Source of the DNA: Pirellulales bacterium
GTDB lineage: Bacteria; Planctomycetota; Planctomycetia; Pirellulales; JADZDJ01
Length of the DNA stretch: 53,974 bases
Reading direction: 5' to 3'
Assembly (NCBI GenBank): GCA_035656635.1
Contig: DASRSD010000005.1
Location: 1-53,974 of the forward strand
Part shown: piece after piece, positions 38,112 to 46,834 of the stretch
How the letters are laid out: every line of letters starts with the position of its first letter
Numbering within the stretch: position 1 is the stretch's first letter
Made by a program: the position numbers and the translations under genes
The notes under the pieces: model-generated
The model's input: only the letters and a program-made list of their open reading frames with translations
What the model was told of the DNA's origin: nothing
The model's database searches: none

Positions 38112-41100
38112 ATGCAAGTGGCTATCGGCGTTGCCCCGCCCGATCCTGGTTCAACACAAAGCCAGCCCGATGGTAAACACCGGGGCGGGAAGTCTCCGGA
38201 CCGAGGCTACTTAATCGACCGACGCCTCCGTCGCACCCGCAGTCAGGTAAAGGCGGTCGAAGTGGGGACGGCATTGACCATATTAGCTGTATCCACGCTG
38301 GCGTTTTTCTTGGCGACCGCGCTCATCGATCATTGGGTGCTGCATGGCGGCTTGAGTATTGTGGAGCGGTATTTTTTATTCGGTATGTTTGTCATCGGTG
38401 CGAGCTATTGGTTAGTCTCTGTCGTATTACCTGCGGCGTTTGGCCGGGTGAATTCGATCTACGCTGCGCATGCGATCGAGCGCAACAAGCCTTCGCTTAA
38501 AAACAGCCTGATCAATTTTTTGCTGTTTCGCCAACAAAGGGAAACCATACACCAGGTCGTCTATAGCGCGCTGGAGGAGCAAGCGGTTGCCGACCTGTCC
38601 GGCACGCATGTAGAGAGTGCCGTCGATCGCACTCGGCTGATTCACCTAGGTTATGCGTTCCTCGGTTTTGTAGCTGCCTTTGCGCTTTATTTTGTGCTGT
38701 CGCCGAAAGATCCGTTTACCACGGTCCAGCGTGTGGTGCTCCCGTGGGTCGATGTTCCCGCCCCATCGCGCGTCAGTATTCTTGATGTTCGACCAGGTAA
38801 CTCCACGGCTTTTCGCGGACAACCAGTTCAAGTATCTGCCGAAATTCAGGGTTTGGGAGGCAATGACGTCGTCAAGCTCTTCTATAGCACAGCGGATCAT
38901 CAAGTCGTTGATCGGGCGATCCCAATGCATGTGCCCGAGGGTTATCGTCATGTGGCGGTGCTGCCGGAAGGTAAGGAGGGAATTCAGCAGGACTTGGATT
39001 ATCGCATCGAAGCGGGCGATGCAATCAGCAGCGTGTACCACGTGCACATTGTGCCGGCGCCAACCATCATGGTCGACCGAATCGATTACAAGTATCCAGC
39101 CTATACAGGCCTGAATCCCATCACCGTATCGCATCATGGCGATGTGAAGGCACTCGAAGGCACGCAAGTGACCATTCATGGCGTCGCCAACCAGCCAGTC
39201 AAATCGGCGTCGATTGATTTCAATTGCGATGGCAAGCTTGACGGAGCTATGAAAGTCGACGGCAATGACGCCACGCTGTCCTTCGTGTTGTCGCTTAATG
39301 ATGTCCGCACCGGGCCTCTGTACGACAGTTATCAATTGCGAATTGTCAACACGCAGGGGATGGTAAACCCGGAGCCAATTAAACATCGCATTGAGGTTGT
39401 GCCCGATTTGCCGCCCGAAGTAACGTTCTTGGCCCCACAACAGGAAGAAGTTTCCGTGCCGTTGGATGGCCAAATCGTATTGGAAGTGCGGGCGATCGAT
39501 CCTGATTTCGCGCTGAGCAGCGTGGTTCTGCGGGCGAAAACCGAGCGGGGCAAATTGATTGATCAACCTTTGTTGCCCGATGGCGTCCATGTGGGCCCCT
39601 TCAATGGCAAGTATCAATTTGCGCCACAGAAACTAGGTTTGAAAGTGGGAGATGTGGTGCGTTATTTGGCCGAGGCCACTGATAATAAGTCGCCTGAGGC
39701 CAACGAAACGATGACTCCGGAACGGCGAATTCGCATTGTTGCGCCGGAAAATTCAAACACGCGGCAGCAGGCTGATCCCCTGGCGCAAAATGAAGGGCCG
39801 AAGAATCAACTAAATAATCCACAGCCCCACGACTCGCGCAATGAGGGAAGGCCGCAACAGCAAGGTCAAGAAAACCGCGGCTCCAAAAACGACGATTCTC
39901 AACCTCCGGACGGCAAAGATGACAAGCAGCCGCACCGTAGTGCGGACCAGAAAAATAACTCGAACGATCAACCCAGCGAAAACGATGCAGATCGAAGCCA
40001 AAAGCAGCCGAATAATCTGTCACAGCCCAATAACGGAGATAAATCGCTGCCAGGCGACCAAAGCGCCCCTCCGCTGACCGATAAGCCGCAACCTGGTAAG
40101 CAGCCCGACGGCAAAAGCGATTCGAAAAACGACCAACGCTCCCAAGGCAGCGAGGAGCAGCACAGCAATCCGCAAAACCCAGGGGATCAAAAGTCTGACC
40201 AGAACAAAAGCAACGGCAATCAACCACAAGATCAGCCTGGAAAGCAATCGCCAAATAACAATCAACCATTGTCGAACAAAGATCAGCAGCAAGAAAACAA
40301 AAGCGGTCAGCAGCGGAACCCGGATAAGCAACAAGGAAATCAATCCGGCAATTCCCACGGCAACCAAAGTGGCAAGGGCGGGTCACAGCAGTCGGATCCC
40401 AACGCTTCGAAAAATTCTCAGAACGAGTCGCAGTCAGATCAGAATAAAAATCAAAACGGAACGCAGAACGGATCGCAATCAAACAACAATTCTCCCAACA
40501 ATCATAGCCAATCGGGCGATCGCTCTTCTTCCAACGATGTCCACTCGCAATCTTCGGGCCAGCCAAATAACAGCACTCCCATCCCCTCCGACGGCAGCGA
40601 CGATGGCAAAGGGGTTGAACGCATTCTGGAGCACAAGCAGCAAGAGTCGAAATCGAGCGGCAATCAAAACAATCAATCGGGCAATTCGCAAAAAAGTGGA
40701 AATGCAGATGCCCATCCGTCTGGACAGCAATCGCCGGAAGCTCAATCGTCCGACAAGCAGCCGGCCAACCAATCGTCAGGTCCAGCCAGCGAGAGAAATG
40801 ACAACAGCGGAGAAAAAAACCAGCGTGACCAGAACGCTGAAAAGGGGAGTGGGACGCAGCCGTCGGGAAATGAATCTGCCAAGCAAAAATCGGATAATGG
40901 AAAATCCGATAGTGGAAAATCGGATCGTGATCAAACCGAGCGAGGAAAATCTGACAGCGGAAAAACTGACAAGGAAAAATCTGAGAATGGAACTTCCGAC
41001 AAAGACAAAGCCGAAAAAGGAAATTCCGGTAACGATCATTCTCCCGGCAGCGACCAAAAGTCGGACGCTGGACAGCCAAATAACCAAGGCGATTCCTCGA

Positions 41101-42773
41101 AGGAGAATGGGTCTTCGAATTCCCCCGATCAGCCGGGCAAGTCGCAACCGCCGGTGAATAATCAGAAGTCTGACAACGGGAAATCCGACAAAGGAAAGTC
41201 AGACAATGGAAAGACTGAGAATGGAAAGACTGAGAATGGAAAGGCTGAGAATGGAAAATCCGACGGCCGAAAGCCCGATAATCAGAAATCTGCTTCCGGC
41301 CAAAAATCCGATGAGAAGTCCGATCGAAAGTCGGAACCAGGAGAAAAGTCGGAGAATGGCCAACCCGGCAACGAGCAAAAATCCGATTCGCATGAATCGA
41401 ATCCGGGCGATCAATCGCCGCCGGGCAACAACGATCAAACCCAGAACCAGCCGAATTCCAACGGCATGCCGCAATCGAAAGCGGATCACAAGCCGTCTGC
41501 GGAAAATCCGAAATCACAGTCTCACGACGGCCAGCCGCAAGGAAAGCCGTCGCTAAATCCGTCCGATAAAAGCGCCGATCATTCGCAGCAACTTCCATCG
41601 GAAAATTCTGGAAGTCCACAGGGCAAATCGGAATCGGGCGACAACAAAGATAATCCCCACGGTTCTCCTCCTCCGCAGCAAAACGGGCAGCCTAGCGATA
41701 AACCTTCGAACAACTCCGGCAAGCCGAACGATTCCAAGTCACAAGAGTCGCAGTCGCCCAGCAACAGCCAGCGCCCATCTAACTCGCGTGGTCAACAAGA
41801 TGGCGACCGGTCCGGCAACGGAGGCAAAGGTGGCGGGCAAAGCGGCAACAGCCAAGGAAAAGGAAGCGCCGGCCAAAACACTCCGTCCGATCAAGGCGCC
41901 GGCAAGTCGGAAGAGCCGGGCAAGGGTGAGTTGTCGCAAAAGCCAGGCGGCGATCAAAAATCGGACCAGCCCACGGGTCAGTCGGGAAACGAAAAGGGTC
42001 AGGGTTCTTCCAGCCGCACTCAAGACGGCTCGGATTCCAAGAGCGATTCGAAGTCCGATTCCAAAAACGAATCCAATCCGAATTCCCATGACGGTGGCAA
42101 GCCCAGTTCCAATTCCGATTCGCCATCTCCGTCCAACGCCAAGTCGAGCACCAATTCGCACGCCAGTCCGGCCGACCATCGCAGCAACGATCGGCCCGAT
42201 CAACAAAAATCGAACGAGCAACCCAAGTCGGACAACTCCCAACCGCCGCTTTCCAAATCCACGCCCAACCCATCCAATCAGGAAAACTCCCCCTATCCCC
42301 AGCCGCCGTCGCAAGGCGCCGCCAATGGCACGGGCGGATCGGCCAGCGGTTACGGCAGCGGCTTCATGGAGGGTCCGCAATCCAAGCCCGACAATGCCAA
42401 TCTCGACTACGCCAAAAAAGCGACCGGATTGGCGCTCGATTATCTGAAGAACGCCATGAAAAACGGCCAAGAGGGAGATAATATGTTGAAAGATTTGGGC
42501 TGGTCGCGGGCGGAAGCGGAAGATTTTATCAAACGCCAGGAGCAGCGATTGCACGACGCTCAACGTTCCGATCCCAACGATCAATCGCGGCGCGAAGCGG
42601 AAGATGCTTTGCGCAGCCTGGGATTGCGGCCCGATCGTACCGATCGCTCCGGCAAAACCATCACCAGCGACAGCCAGCGCGGCATGGCCAGCGGCCGGCA
42701 TACCACTCCGCCGCCGGAATATATGGAGCAGTCCAAGGCATACAGCCAAGGAATCAACAGCAGCGACAAGTAA
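38112..42773 (+). CDS. Giant membrane protein with huge disordered Asn/Gln/Ser/Lys/Asp tail (1553 aa)
   Basis: The N-terminal part has three hydrophobic segments (about 48-70, 85-110, 180-200). An exported region with Ig-like or beta-sandwich features follows to about residue 550 (YKYPAYTGLNPITVSHHGDVKALEGTQV is the clearest, split by its own turns). This layout resembles planctomycete proteins labelled DUF4175-like. Residues of about 555-1410 are low-complexity: Ser, Asn, Gln, Lys, Asp and Gly dominate, with NGKSDKGKSDNGK-like runs. The last 140 residues are ordered-looking and helical (LDYAKKATGLALDYLKNAM, GWSRAEAEDFIKRQ). AGGAG stands four bases before the ATG. Its function is unknown; a cell-wall or scaffold role is a guess. 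Confidence 0.85.
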   Translation: MQVAIGVAPPDPGSTQSQPDGKHRGGKSPDRGYLIDRRLRRTRSQVKAVEVGTALTILAVSTLAFFLATALIDHWVLHGGLSIVERYFLFGMFVIGASYWLVSVVLPAAFGRVNSIYAAHAIERNKPSLKNSLINFLLFRQQRETIHQVVYSALEEQAVADLSGTHVESAVDRTRLIHLGYAFLGFVAAFALYFVLSPKDPFTTVQRVVLPWVDVPAPSRVSILDVRPGNSTAFRGQPVQVSAEIQGLGGNDVVKLFYSTADHQVVDRAIPMHVPEGYRHVAVLPEGKEGIQQDLDYRIEAGDAISSVYHVHIVPAPTIMVDRIDYKYPAYTGLNPITVSHHGDVKALEGTQVTIHGVANQPVKSASIDFNCDGKLDGAMKVDGNDATLSFVLSLNDVRTGPLYDSYQLRIVNTQGMVNPEPIKHRIEVVPDLPPEVTFLAPQQEEVSVPLDGQIVLEVRAIDPDFALSSVVLRAKTERGKLIDQPLLPDGVHVGPFNGKYQFAPQKLGLKVGDVVRYLAEATDNKSPEANETMTPERRIRIVAPENSNTRQQADPLAQNEGPKNQLNNPQPHDSRNEGRPQQQGQENRGSKNDDSQPPDGKDDKQPHRSADQKNNSNDQPSENDADRSQKQPNNLSQPNNGDKSLPGDQSAPPLTDKPQPGKQPDGKSDSKNDQRSQGSEEQHSNPQNPGDQKSDQNKSNGNQPQDQPGKQSPNNNQPLSNKDQQQENKSGQQRNPDKQQGNQSGNSHGNQSGKGGSQQSDPNASKNSQNESQSDQNKNQNGTQNGSQSNNNSPNNHSQSGDRSSSNDVHSQSSGQPNNSTPIPSDGSDDGKGVERILEHKQQESKSSGNQNNQSGNSQKSGNADAHPSGQQSPEAQSSDKQPANQSSGPASERNDNSGEKNQRDQNAEKGSGTQPSGNESAKQKSDNGKSDSGKSDRDQTERGKSDSGKTDKEKSENGTSDKDKAEKGNSGNDHSPGSDQKSDAGQPNNQGDSSKENGSSNSPDQPGKSQPPVNNQKSDNGKSDKGKSDNGKTENGKTENGKAENGKSDGRKPDNQKSASGQKSDEKSDRKSEPGEKSENGQPGNEQKSDSHESNPGDQSPPGNNDQTQNQPNSNGMPQSKADHKPSAENPKSQSHDGQPQGKPSLNPSDKSADHSQQLPSENSGSPQGKSESGDNKDNPHGSPPPQQNGQPSDKPSNNSGKPNDSKSQESQSPSNSQRPSNSRGQQDGDRSGNGGKGGGQSGNSQGKGSAGQNTPSDQGAGKSEEPGKGELSQKPGGDQKSDQPTGQSGNEKGQGSSSRTQDGSDSKSDSKSDSKNESNPNSHDGGKPSSNSDSPSPSNAKSSTNSHASPADHRSNDRPDQQKSNEQPKSDNSQPPLSKSTPNPSNQENSPYPQPPSQGAANGTGGSASGYGSGFMEGPQSKPDNANLDYAKKATGLALDYLKNAMKNGQEGDNMLKDLGWSRAEAEDFIKRQEQRLHDAQRSDPNDQSRREAEDALRSLGLRPDRTDRSGKTITSDSQRGMASGRHTTPPPEYMEQSKAYSQGINSSDK
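41205..41268 (+). repeat. 15-base tandem repeat inside the giant gene
   Basis: Four or so copies of a 15-base unit (AATGGAAAGACTGAG and close variants) run in frame and encode repeated ENGKT-type pentapeptides. It is the most regular part of a wider degenerate repeat region and probably arose by slippage. Confidence 0.6.
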
Positions 42774-42778
42774 CAAGT

Positions 42779-42938
42779 TGTCAGTGGCCAGTGGTCGATG
42801 GTCAGTTGTCCGTGTACAGTAGCAAGCGGTTAAACGCAGAGGAGTCGCTAAGCCGAAAGCGGAATGTGGCCCCGGGTTCTGTGAAAATTTGCTCTGCGTC
42901 AACCACTGACCACTGCCAACCGACCACTGACCACTGCC
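42779..42938. repeat. Inverted arms of a CAGTGGTCAGTGG repeat upstream of nadB
   Basis: The left arm (42779-42808) and right arm (42902-42938) are made of short units, GTCAGTGG and its complement CCACTGAC, facing each other. The middle carries AACGCAGAGGAGTCGCTAAG, which also looks like repeat material. The right arm ends one base before the nadB start codon, so it replaces a usual ribosome binding site. Confidence 0.6.
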
Positions 42939-42939
42939 G

Positions 42940-44544
42940 ATGGATCCCTCGCCGCGCTACCTGGTTCCCTTCTTTCCCAAGCGGGTCCCGCACCACTTTA
43001 CCGATGTGCTCATTATCGGCGGCGGCCTGGCCGGGTTGCGGGCCGCTAACGCAGTCGATCCGCGGCTCTCGGTGTTGGTCATCACCAAAGAAACGTCGCG
43101 GCAATCGAACAGCGCTTACGCCCAAGGGGGCATTGCCGGCGTCTTGGATCCGGAAGATCGCTTTGAAGATCACATCGCCGATACCCTCACCGCTGGTGGC
43201 AAACTGTGCGATCGGGCCGTGGTGGAATTGGTGGTCCGCGATGCCCCCGAGAAAATTCGGGAACTGATCGAGTGGGGTACGCATTTCGATCTGGAAGCCG
43301 GCGGCCTGGCCCTGGGGCGCGAAGGAGGCCACAGCCATGATCGCATTGTGCATGCCCTGGGCGACGCCACCGGCAAAGAAGTGATGCGGGCCGTCATCGA
43401 GCACACGGCCGGCTTGCCCAACGTGCAAATGTGGGAAGATACCTTCACCATCGATCTCTTGACGCACGAAGGCGTCTGCCGCGGGGCACTGGTTTGGAAC
43501 GCCCAGCACGGCAAAACCATGGTCTGGGCCAAGCAAACTATTTTGTGCACCGGAGGTTGCGGGCAAGTATTTCGCGAAACCACCAACCCCGAAGTCGCCA
43601 CTGGCGATGGGTTGGCCATTGCCTGGCGGGCCGGCGCCGAGCTGCGCGACATGGAGTTCATGCAATTCCATCCCACGGTGTTGTACATTGCCGGGAGCAG
43701 CCGAAATCTTATTACCGAAGCCATGCGCGGCGCCGGCGGCCGCCTGACCGATCGCAATGGTCATCGGTTCATGCCCGAATACGATCCGCGCGCCGAACTG
43801 GCCCCACGCGATGTCGTCAGCCGGGCCATCGTTTCGCAGATGGAAAAAACGCGCCACCCGAATGTCTACTTGGATATGAGCCATCTCGATCCGGCCACCG
43901 TCCGGGCCCGTTTCCCAGGCATGGCGGCCATTTGCGCCGAGTTTGGGCTCGATATCACGCGCGATCCCATCCCGGTGCGCCCGGGAGCCCATTACATGAT
44001 TGGCGGCGTCACCGTCGATTTGGCCGGCCACACCACGCTCCCCGGCTTGTGGGCGGCCGGCGAAGTCACGTCCAGCGGGCTGCACGGTGCCAATCGGTTG
44101 GCATCGAACAGTTTGCTGGAAGGGTTGGTGTTTGGCACGTATGCCGGAACCGGCGCTTCGGAGGCCGCGGCGCGCATGCCCGATTCGTTCCAAGTGCTGC
44201 CGCTGGAAAATCCGCCGGTCGTCGATGGGGGCGAGCCGCTCGATTTGGCCGACATTCGCAATTCGCTCAAATCGCTGATGTGGCGTTCCTGTGGCGTGCG
44301 CCGTGATGCGGAGCACTTGACCGCCGCCTCGGAAGATATCGACCGTTGGTGCCGCTACGTGTTGCCGCGGCAATTCACCGATCCCAAGGGCTGGGAATTG
44401 CAGAACATGCTGGAAATTTCGCGGCTGATGATTCGCGCCGCCGTGCAGCGGCAAGAAACCCGGGGCGTGCATGTGCGGACCGATTTTCCCGCCACCGACG
44501 ATGCCCACTGGCAGCGCCACCTGTCCTTTGGGCGTGCCGGCTGA
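42940..44544 (+). CDS. nadB: L-aspartate oxidase
   Basis: NadB oxidises L-aspartate to iminoaspartate with FAD, the first step of de novo NAD synthesis. The 534-residue length fits. The FAD motif is DVLIIGGGLAGLRAANA at about 22-38. NSAYAQGGIAG, the HRDI-like region GREGGHSHDRIVHA, and the active-site stretch DPRAELAPRDVVSRAI with Arg, followed by HYMIGGV, are intact. GLHGANRLASNSLLE closes the FAD-binding fold. There is no Shine-Dalgarno sequence ahead of the ATG; the leader is a repeat arm. nadA and nadC are not in the window. Confidence 0.94.
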   Translation: MDPSPRYLVPFFPKRVPHHFTDVLIIGGGLAGLRAANAVDPRLSVLVITKETSRQSNSAYAQGGIAGVLDPEDRFEDHIADTLTAGGKLCDRAVVELVVRDAPEKIRELIEWGTHFDLEAGGLALGREGGHSHDRIVHALGDATGKEVMRAVIEHTAGLPNVQMWEDTFTIDLLTHEGVCRGALVWNAQHGKTMVWAKQTILCTGGCGQVFRETTNPEVATGDGLAIAWRAGAELRDMEFMQFHPTVLYIAGSSRNLITEAMRGAGGRLTDRNGHRFMPEYDPRAELAPRDVVSRAIVSQMEKTRHPNVYLDMSHLDPATVRARFPGMAAICAEFGLDITRDPIPVRPGAHYMIGGVTVDLAGHTTLPGLWAAGEVTSSGLHGANRLASNSLLEGLVFGTYAGTGASEAAARMPDSFQVLPLENPPVVDGGEPLDLADIRNSLKSLMWRSCGVRRDAEHLTAASEDIDRWCRYVLPRQFTDPKGWELQNMLEISRLMIRAAVQRQETRGVHVRTDFPATDDAHWQRHLSFGRAG

Positions 44545-45235
44545 TTTTTCAGTCAAAATTTCATTTTCCACTGACCGATCCGCGGCGAGAAGCAGGCCGG
44601 GGATGTAATTGTTTTTGTCACGTCCTTTTATTTTCCGGGCAAAATCGACCAGTTTTGTCAGGACCGCGCTTGCCGCAGCACGGCAAATTCGCAGCCCGCT
44701 GCGCGCCGGCAGACGACAAAACCAATTCGATTTACGTCCCGCGATGTTCATTGTTGGTGAATTGTTGATTGTTTGTTTGAGCGTCCGACGATCATTTTCG
44801 TGATTGGAAAAATTTGGATCGTCGCGAAATTTTATTGTGATCGGACACATCATACATGGCCCGACTGTGCCAGTCGGGAACCTGTGAGTAAACCGTCAGC
44901 GAATCACAACCCGCTGATACTGTTCATTTGTATATTACATTGCCGCGAGAAATGCAAGCCAATTTTTGGGCCACTGTGTGTCAGACACGTGTGGTCTGGT
45001 GGCTGGCCCGGGCGTGGGAATCCAGGGGCTCGGCAGCCTCGACCCGGCCACCCGACCGGGCAAGATGAGCCGCGAATGAACGGGAATGAACGCAGATCGG
45101 AAGAGCGGCGGAAACTGGAGGCGGCGGGCAGATGAGAGCCTGTCCGATGCTAGATGTTTTATCGAATTGCCAACCCCCGGCGCACCGGCTCTCGATGAGC
45201 CAGCAGCAATCCAATCGCGCCGGCGGTTCGCCGAT
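44545..45235. other. 691-base gene-free, repeat-bearing region
   Basis: No gene is supported. It contains the palindrome at 44860-44878, a TCAGCG...CGCTGA hairpin near 44898, a repeated GAATGAACGGGAATGAACGC motif near 45074-45093, and an exact 13-base match to a sequencing-adapter core at 45094-45106. An open minus-strand frame opposite nadB is a shadow. Confidence 0.5.
44860..44878. repeat. Palindrome CCCGACTG-N3-CAGTCGGG, copy 2
   Basis: The same perfect 8-base stem as at 8071-8089, here with loop TGC. No T-run follows. Confidence 0.7.
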
Positions 45236-45535
45236 CTACATTTTCGGCTTTTGATTCCAAACGATGAGGCAGCCGGCGCCGGTTAGTAACGGGAAGAGGC
45301 CGGCCAAATAGAAGAACGACGGTGCGCCGCCGCGCTTAGTCGCCAGCATGAGCAGCACAGCGATGCCGCAGAGGACGGAAAGTGCGCCAATCGTCACGCC
45401 CCACCATGGGCGCTGGCCTCGCTTCCGCTTCAAAGCAATCATTGCCAGCCGGCTGGCGATTCCGAGAATGATCGGCAATGCGAACACCACCGCCACGATC
45501 GGCCCAATATCGTCGGCGAGCAGTGGAATAATCAT
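45236..45535 (-). CDS. Small membrane protein (99 aa)
   Basis: A short hydrophobic protein with three predicted membrane segments (about residues 8-28, 44-62, 72-92), separated by KRKRGQRPWW and TKRGG loops. It resembles small multi-pass planctomycete proteins without a named family. The frame allows a start at 45565 (TTG), but the ATG at 45535 gives a helix close to the N-terminus. It lies 38 bases after a zinc-ribbon gene on the same strand. Confidence 0.5.
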   Translation of the reverse strand: MIIPLLADDIGPIVAVVFALPIILGIASRLAMIALKRKRGQRPWWGVTIGALSVLCGIAVLLMLATKRGGAPSFFYLAGLFPLLTGAGCLIVWNQKPKM

Positions 45536-45573
45536 GTCCGCATCATACCTGATTCGGTACGGCAATTAGCCCG

Positions 45574-45861
45574 TCAGGCAGGATCGGCGGGTCGATTTGG
45601 AATGATCTGTGCATCGACGGCATTCACGAACAGGGTGTGCCGACATTTTTGGCAACAGACCATGAAAAACGAATACATCGGCACGCCCTCTATGCTTCTG
45701 CGACCGGGAATTAAAACGTGGGTCTTGATCAGATGGTCCTCAATTTCCCACTGGCTGGTTTTGCAAATCGGGCACTGGACGCTGCCGGACCCGTGTTCCA
45801 AAAACCACGCAGCGCATTTTTCGCGCTCTTCGCTACTGAGAATTCCCCTGTCGTCTGGCAT
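45574..45861 (-). CDS. Zinc-ribbon protein (95 aa)
   Basis: Two Cys pairs, CPIC at residue 30 and CCQKC at about 69-73, form a likely zinc ribbon. The spacing and the phrase FVNAVDAQII match small zinc-ribbon proteins of unknown function whose typical layout is CPxC ... CxxC ... FxNA. GGAGG five bases before the ATG at 45861 supports this start. The longer overlapping minus-strand frame at 45729-46121 is out of phase with this gene and is not needed. Confidence 0.65.
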   Translation of the reverse strand: MPDDRGILSSEEREKCAAWFLEHGSGSVQCPICKTSQWEIEDHLIKTHVLIPGRRSIEGVPMYSFFMVCCQKCRHTLFVNAVDAQIIPNRPADPA

Positions 45862-46254
45862 GCAGTCCTCCCGAATGATCGTCTGCTGTATGTAAATAGT
45901 GAAAGCACGTTGGCTGGCGCGGCCTCGCTGCTCAAAGCGACCATGGCTGCGCGCAATTCATCTGGCGTCGGTTTCAAGGAATCCCAATGTATGCGATTCC
46001 GGCGACGACTCCCAGCGCCGCAATTATTCTCATAAATTGTGAATAATTCGGGTCGTCGCCTAATTTGATCGGAAGTAGATGTAGCGATGGCTGTCCCCAG
46101 CCACTTTTTCTCGATGAACACGGCGGCGGCTGAGGACAGCCGCCGCTACATTTTTCAAATTAGACGACGATCATAATTCGCGCTTGCTTTATTCGGCTGC
46201 GTGCTTGCGGTATCATTGACCGCCTTCTGCAATACAGCCACCGGGTTTGTGCCC
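45862..46254. other. Gene-free divergent region with an inverted repeat
   Basis: It separates the zinc-ribbon gene (minus) from the GNAT gene (plus). It holds the inverted repeat at 46080-46150. A minus-strand 19-codon frame starting at 46033 encodes a hydrophobic peptide (MRIIAALGVVAGIAYIGIP); I do not call it a gene. Confidence 0.45.
46080..46150. repeat. Inverted-repeat element with TGTAGCG ends
   Basis: The left arm TGTAGCGATGGCTGTCCCCA and the complement of the right arm (TGTAGCGGCGGCTGTCCTCA) agree at 17 of 20 bases, separated by about 22 bases. The element begins and ends with TGTAGCG/CGCTACA and has the form of a non-coding mobile (REP or MITE-like) repeat. Confidence 0.65.
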
Positions 46255-46773
46255 ATGAAAATTATCCAGTGCGACGAATCGCATGCTGAGCCGATTTTGG
46301 CGATTTTTAACGACGCCATCGCCAACACCACTTCGCTGTACGATTATCATGCCCGCACGTTGCAGACCATGCACAGTTGGTTTGCCGACAAGCGGAAGGG
46401 GAATTACCCGGTGATCGGCGTGGTCAACGAGGCGGGCCAATTGATGGGGTTTGGCACGTACGGCACCTTCCGGGTGCGGCCGGCTTACAAGTACACCGTG
46501 GAGCATTCGGTGTATGTGGACGCACAATTTCGCGGGCAAGGCGTGGGGAAAGTATTGATGCGGGAAGTGATTGCCGCGGCCGAAGCGCAAAACTATCACG
46601 TGCTGGTGGGCGGCATCGATTCGCAAAATGCCGTGAGCATTGCGCTGCACAAACAGTTCGGCTTCGCGTACTGCGGAACCGTGAAGCAGGCGGGCTTCAA
46701 GTTCGGCCGCTGGCTCGATCTGGATTTCTACCAGCTCATTTTGAAAACGCCGGCGGAGCCTGTGGATGGATGA
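46255..46773 (+). CDS. GNAT N-acetyltransferase (phosphinothricin-acetyltransferase-like)
   Basis: The 172-residue protein is a GNAT acetyltransferase close to the PAT/YncA group that acetylates small amines or amino-acid analogues with acetyl-CoA. ANTTSLYDY lies at about residues 22-30, the YTVEHSVYVDAQFRGQGVGKVLM segment at about 80-102 carries the acetyl-CoA loop RGQGVG, and the late SIALHKQFGF motif closes the fold. The true substrate is unknown. The ATG at 46255 is chosen because the upstream extension to 46201 does not match the family. Confidence 0.88.
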   Translation: MKIIQCDESHAEPILAIFNDAIANTTSLYDYHARTLQTMHSWFADKRKGNYPVIGVVNEAGQLMGFGTYGTFRVRPAYKYTVEHSVYVDAQFRGQGVGKVLMREVIAAAEAQNYHVLVGGIDSQNAVSIALHKQFGFAYCGTVKQAGFKFGRWLDLDFYQLILKTPAEPVDG

Positions 46774-46775
46774 GC

Positions 46776-46803
46776 AGGTGATGGGGTGACGGGTTAGGGG
46801 TGA
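46776..46803. repeat. GGTGATGGGGTGA-type repeat, right after the GNAT gene
   Basis: A short run of GGTGATGGGGTGACGGGTTA-type units starting three bases after the GNAT stop codon. The same units occur in larger number at 47436-47517, so together they flank the tag gene. Confidence 0.5.
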
Positions 46804-46834
46804 AAAACAGAGCCGCGCGCGTTAGCAAGCGGCT

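Noticed and set aside
41190-41275. Regular tandem repeats considered as a CRISPR array
   Set aside because: The 15-base units are contiguous, in frame and without spacers; they are coding repeats.
39601-41619. 672-codon open frame on the minus strand
   Set aside because: It lies wholly opposite the low-complexity tail of the giant gene. The tail's biased codons leave few stops in the opposite frame, and the product has no recognisable fold.
41739-42902. 387-codon minus-strand frame rich in Arg, Ile and Val
   Set aside because: It is a shadow of the end of the giant gene, running into the inverted repeat.
42802-44853. 683-codon open frame on the minus strand
   Set aside because: It is antisense to nadB, whose motifs are complete; the translation is Gly/His/Arg-rich with no domain.
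44545-45235. tRNA or other stable RNA in the repeat-rich gap
   Set aside because: No cloverleaf or GTTCRANNC-type T-arm was found by reading both strands.
45729-46121. 130-codon minus-strand frame
   Set aside because: It overlaps the zinc-ribbon gene out of frame and crosses the inverted repeat; the zinc-ribbon gene has the better start and motifs.
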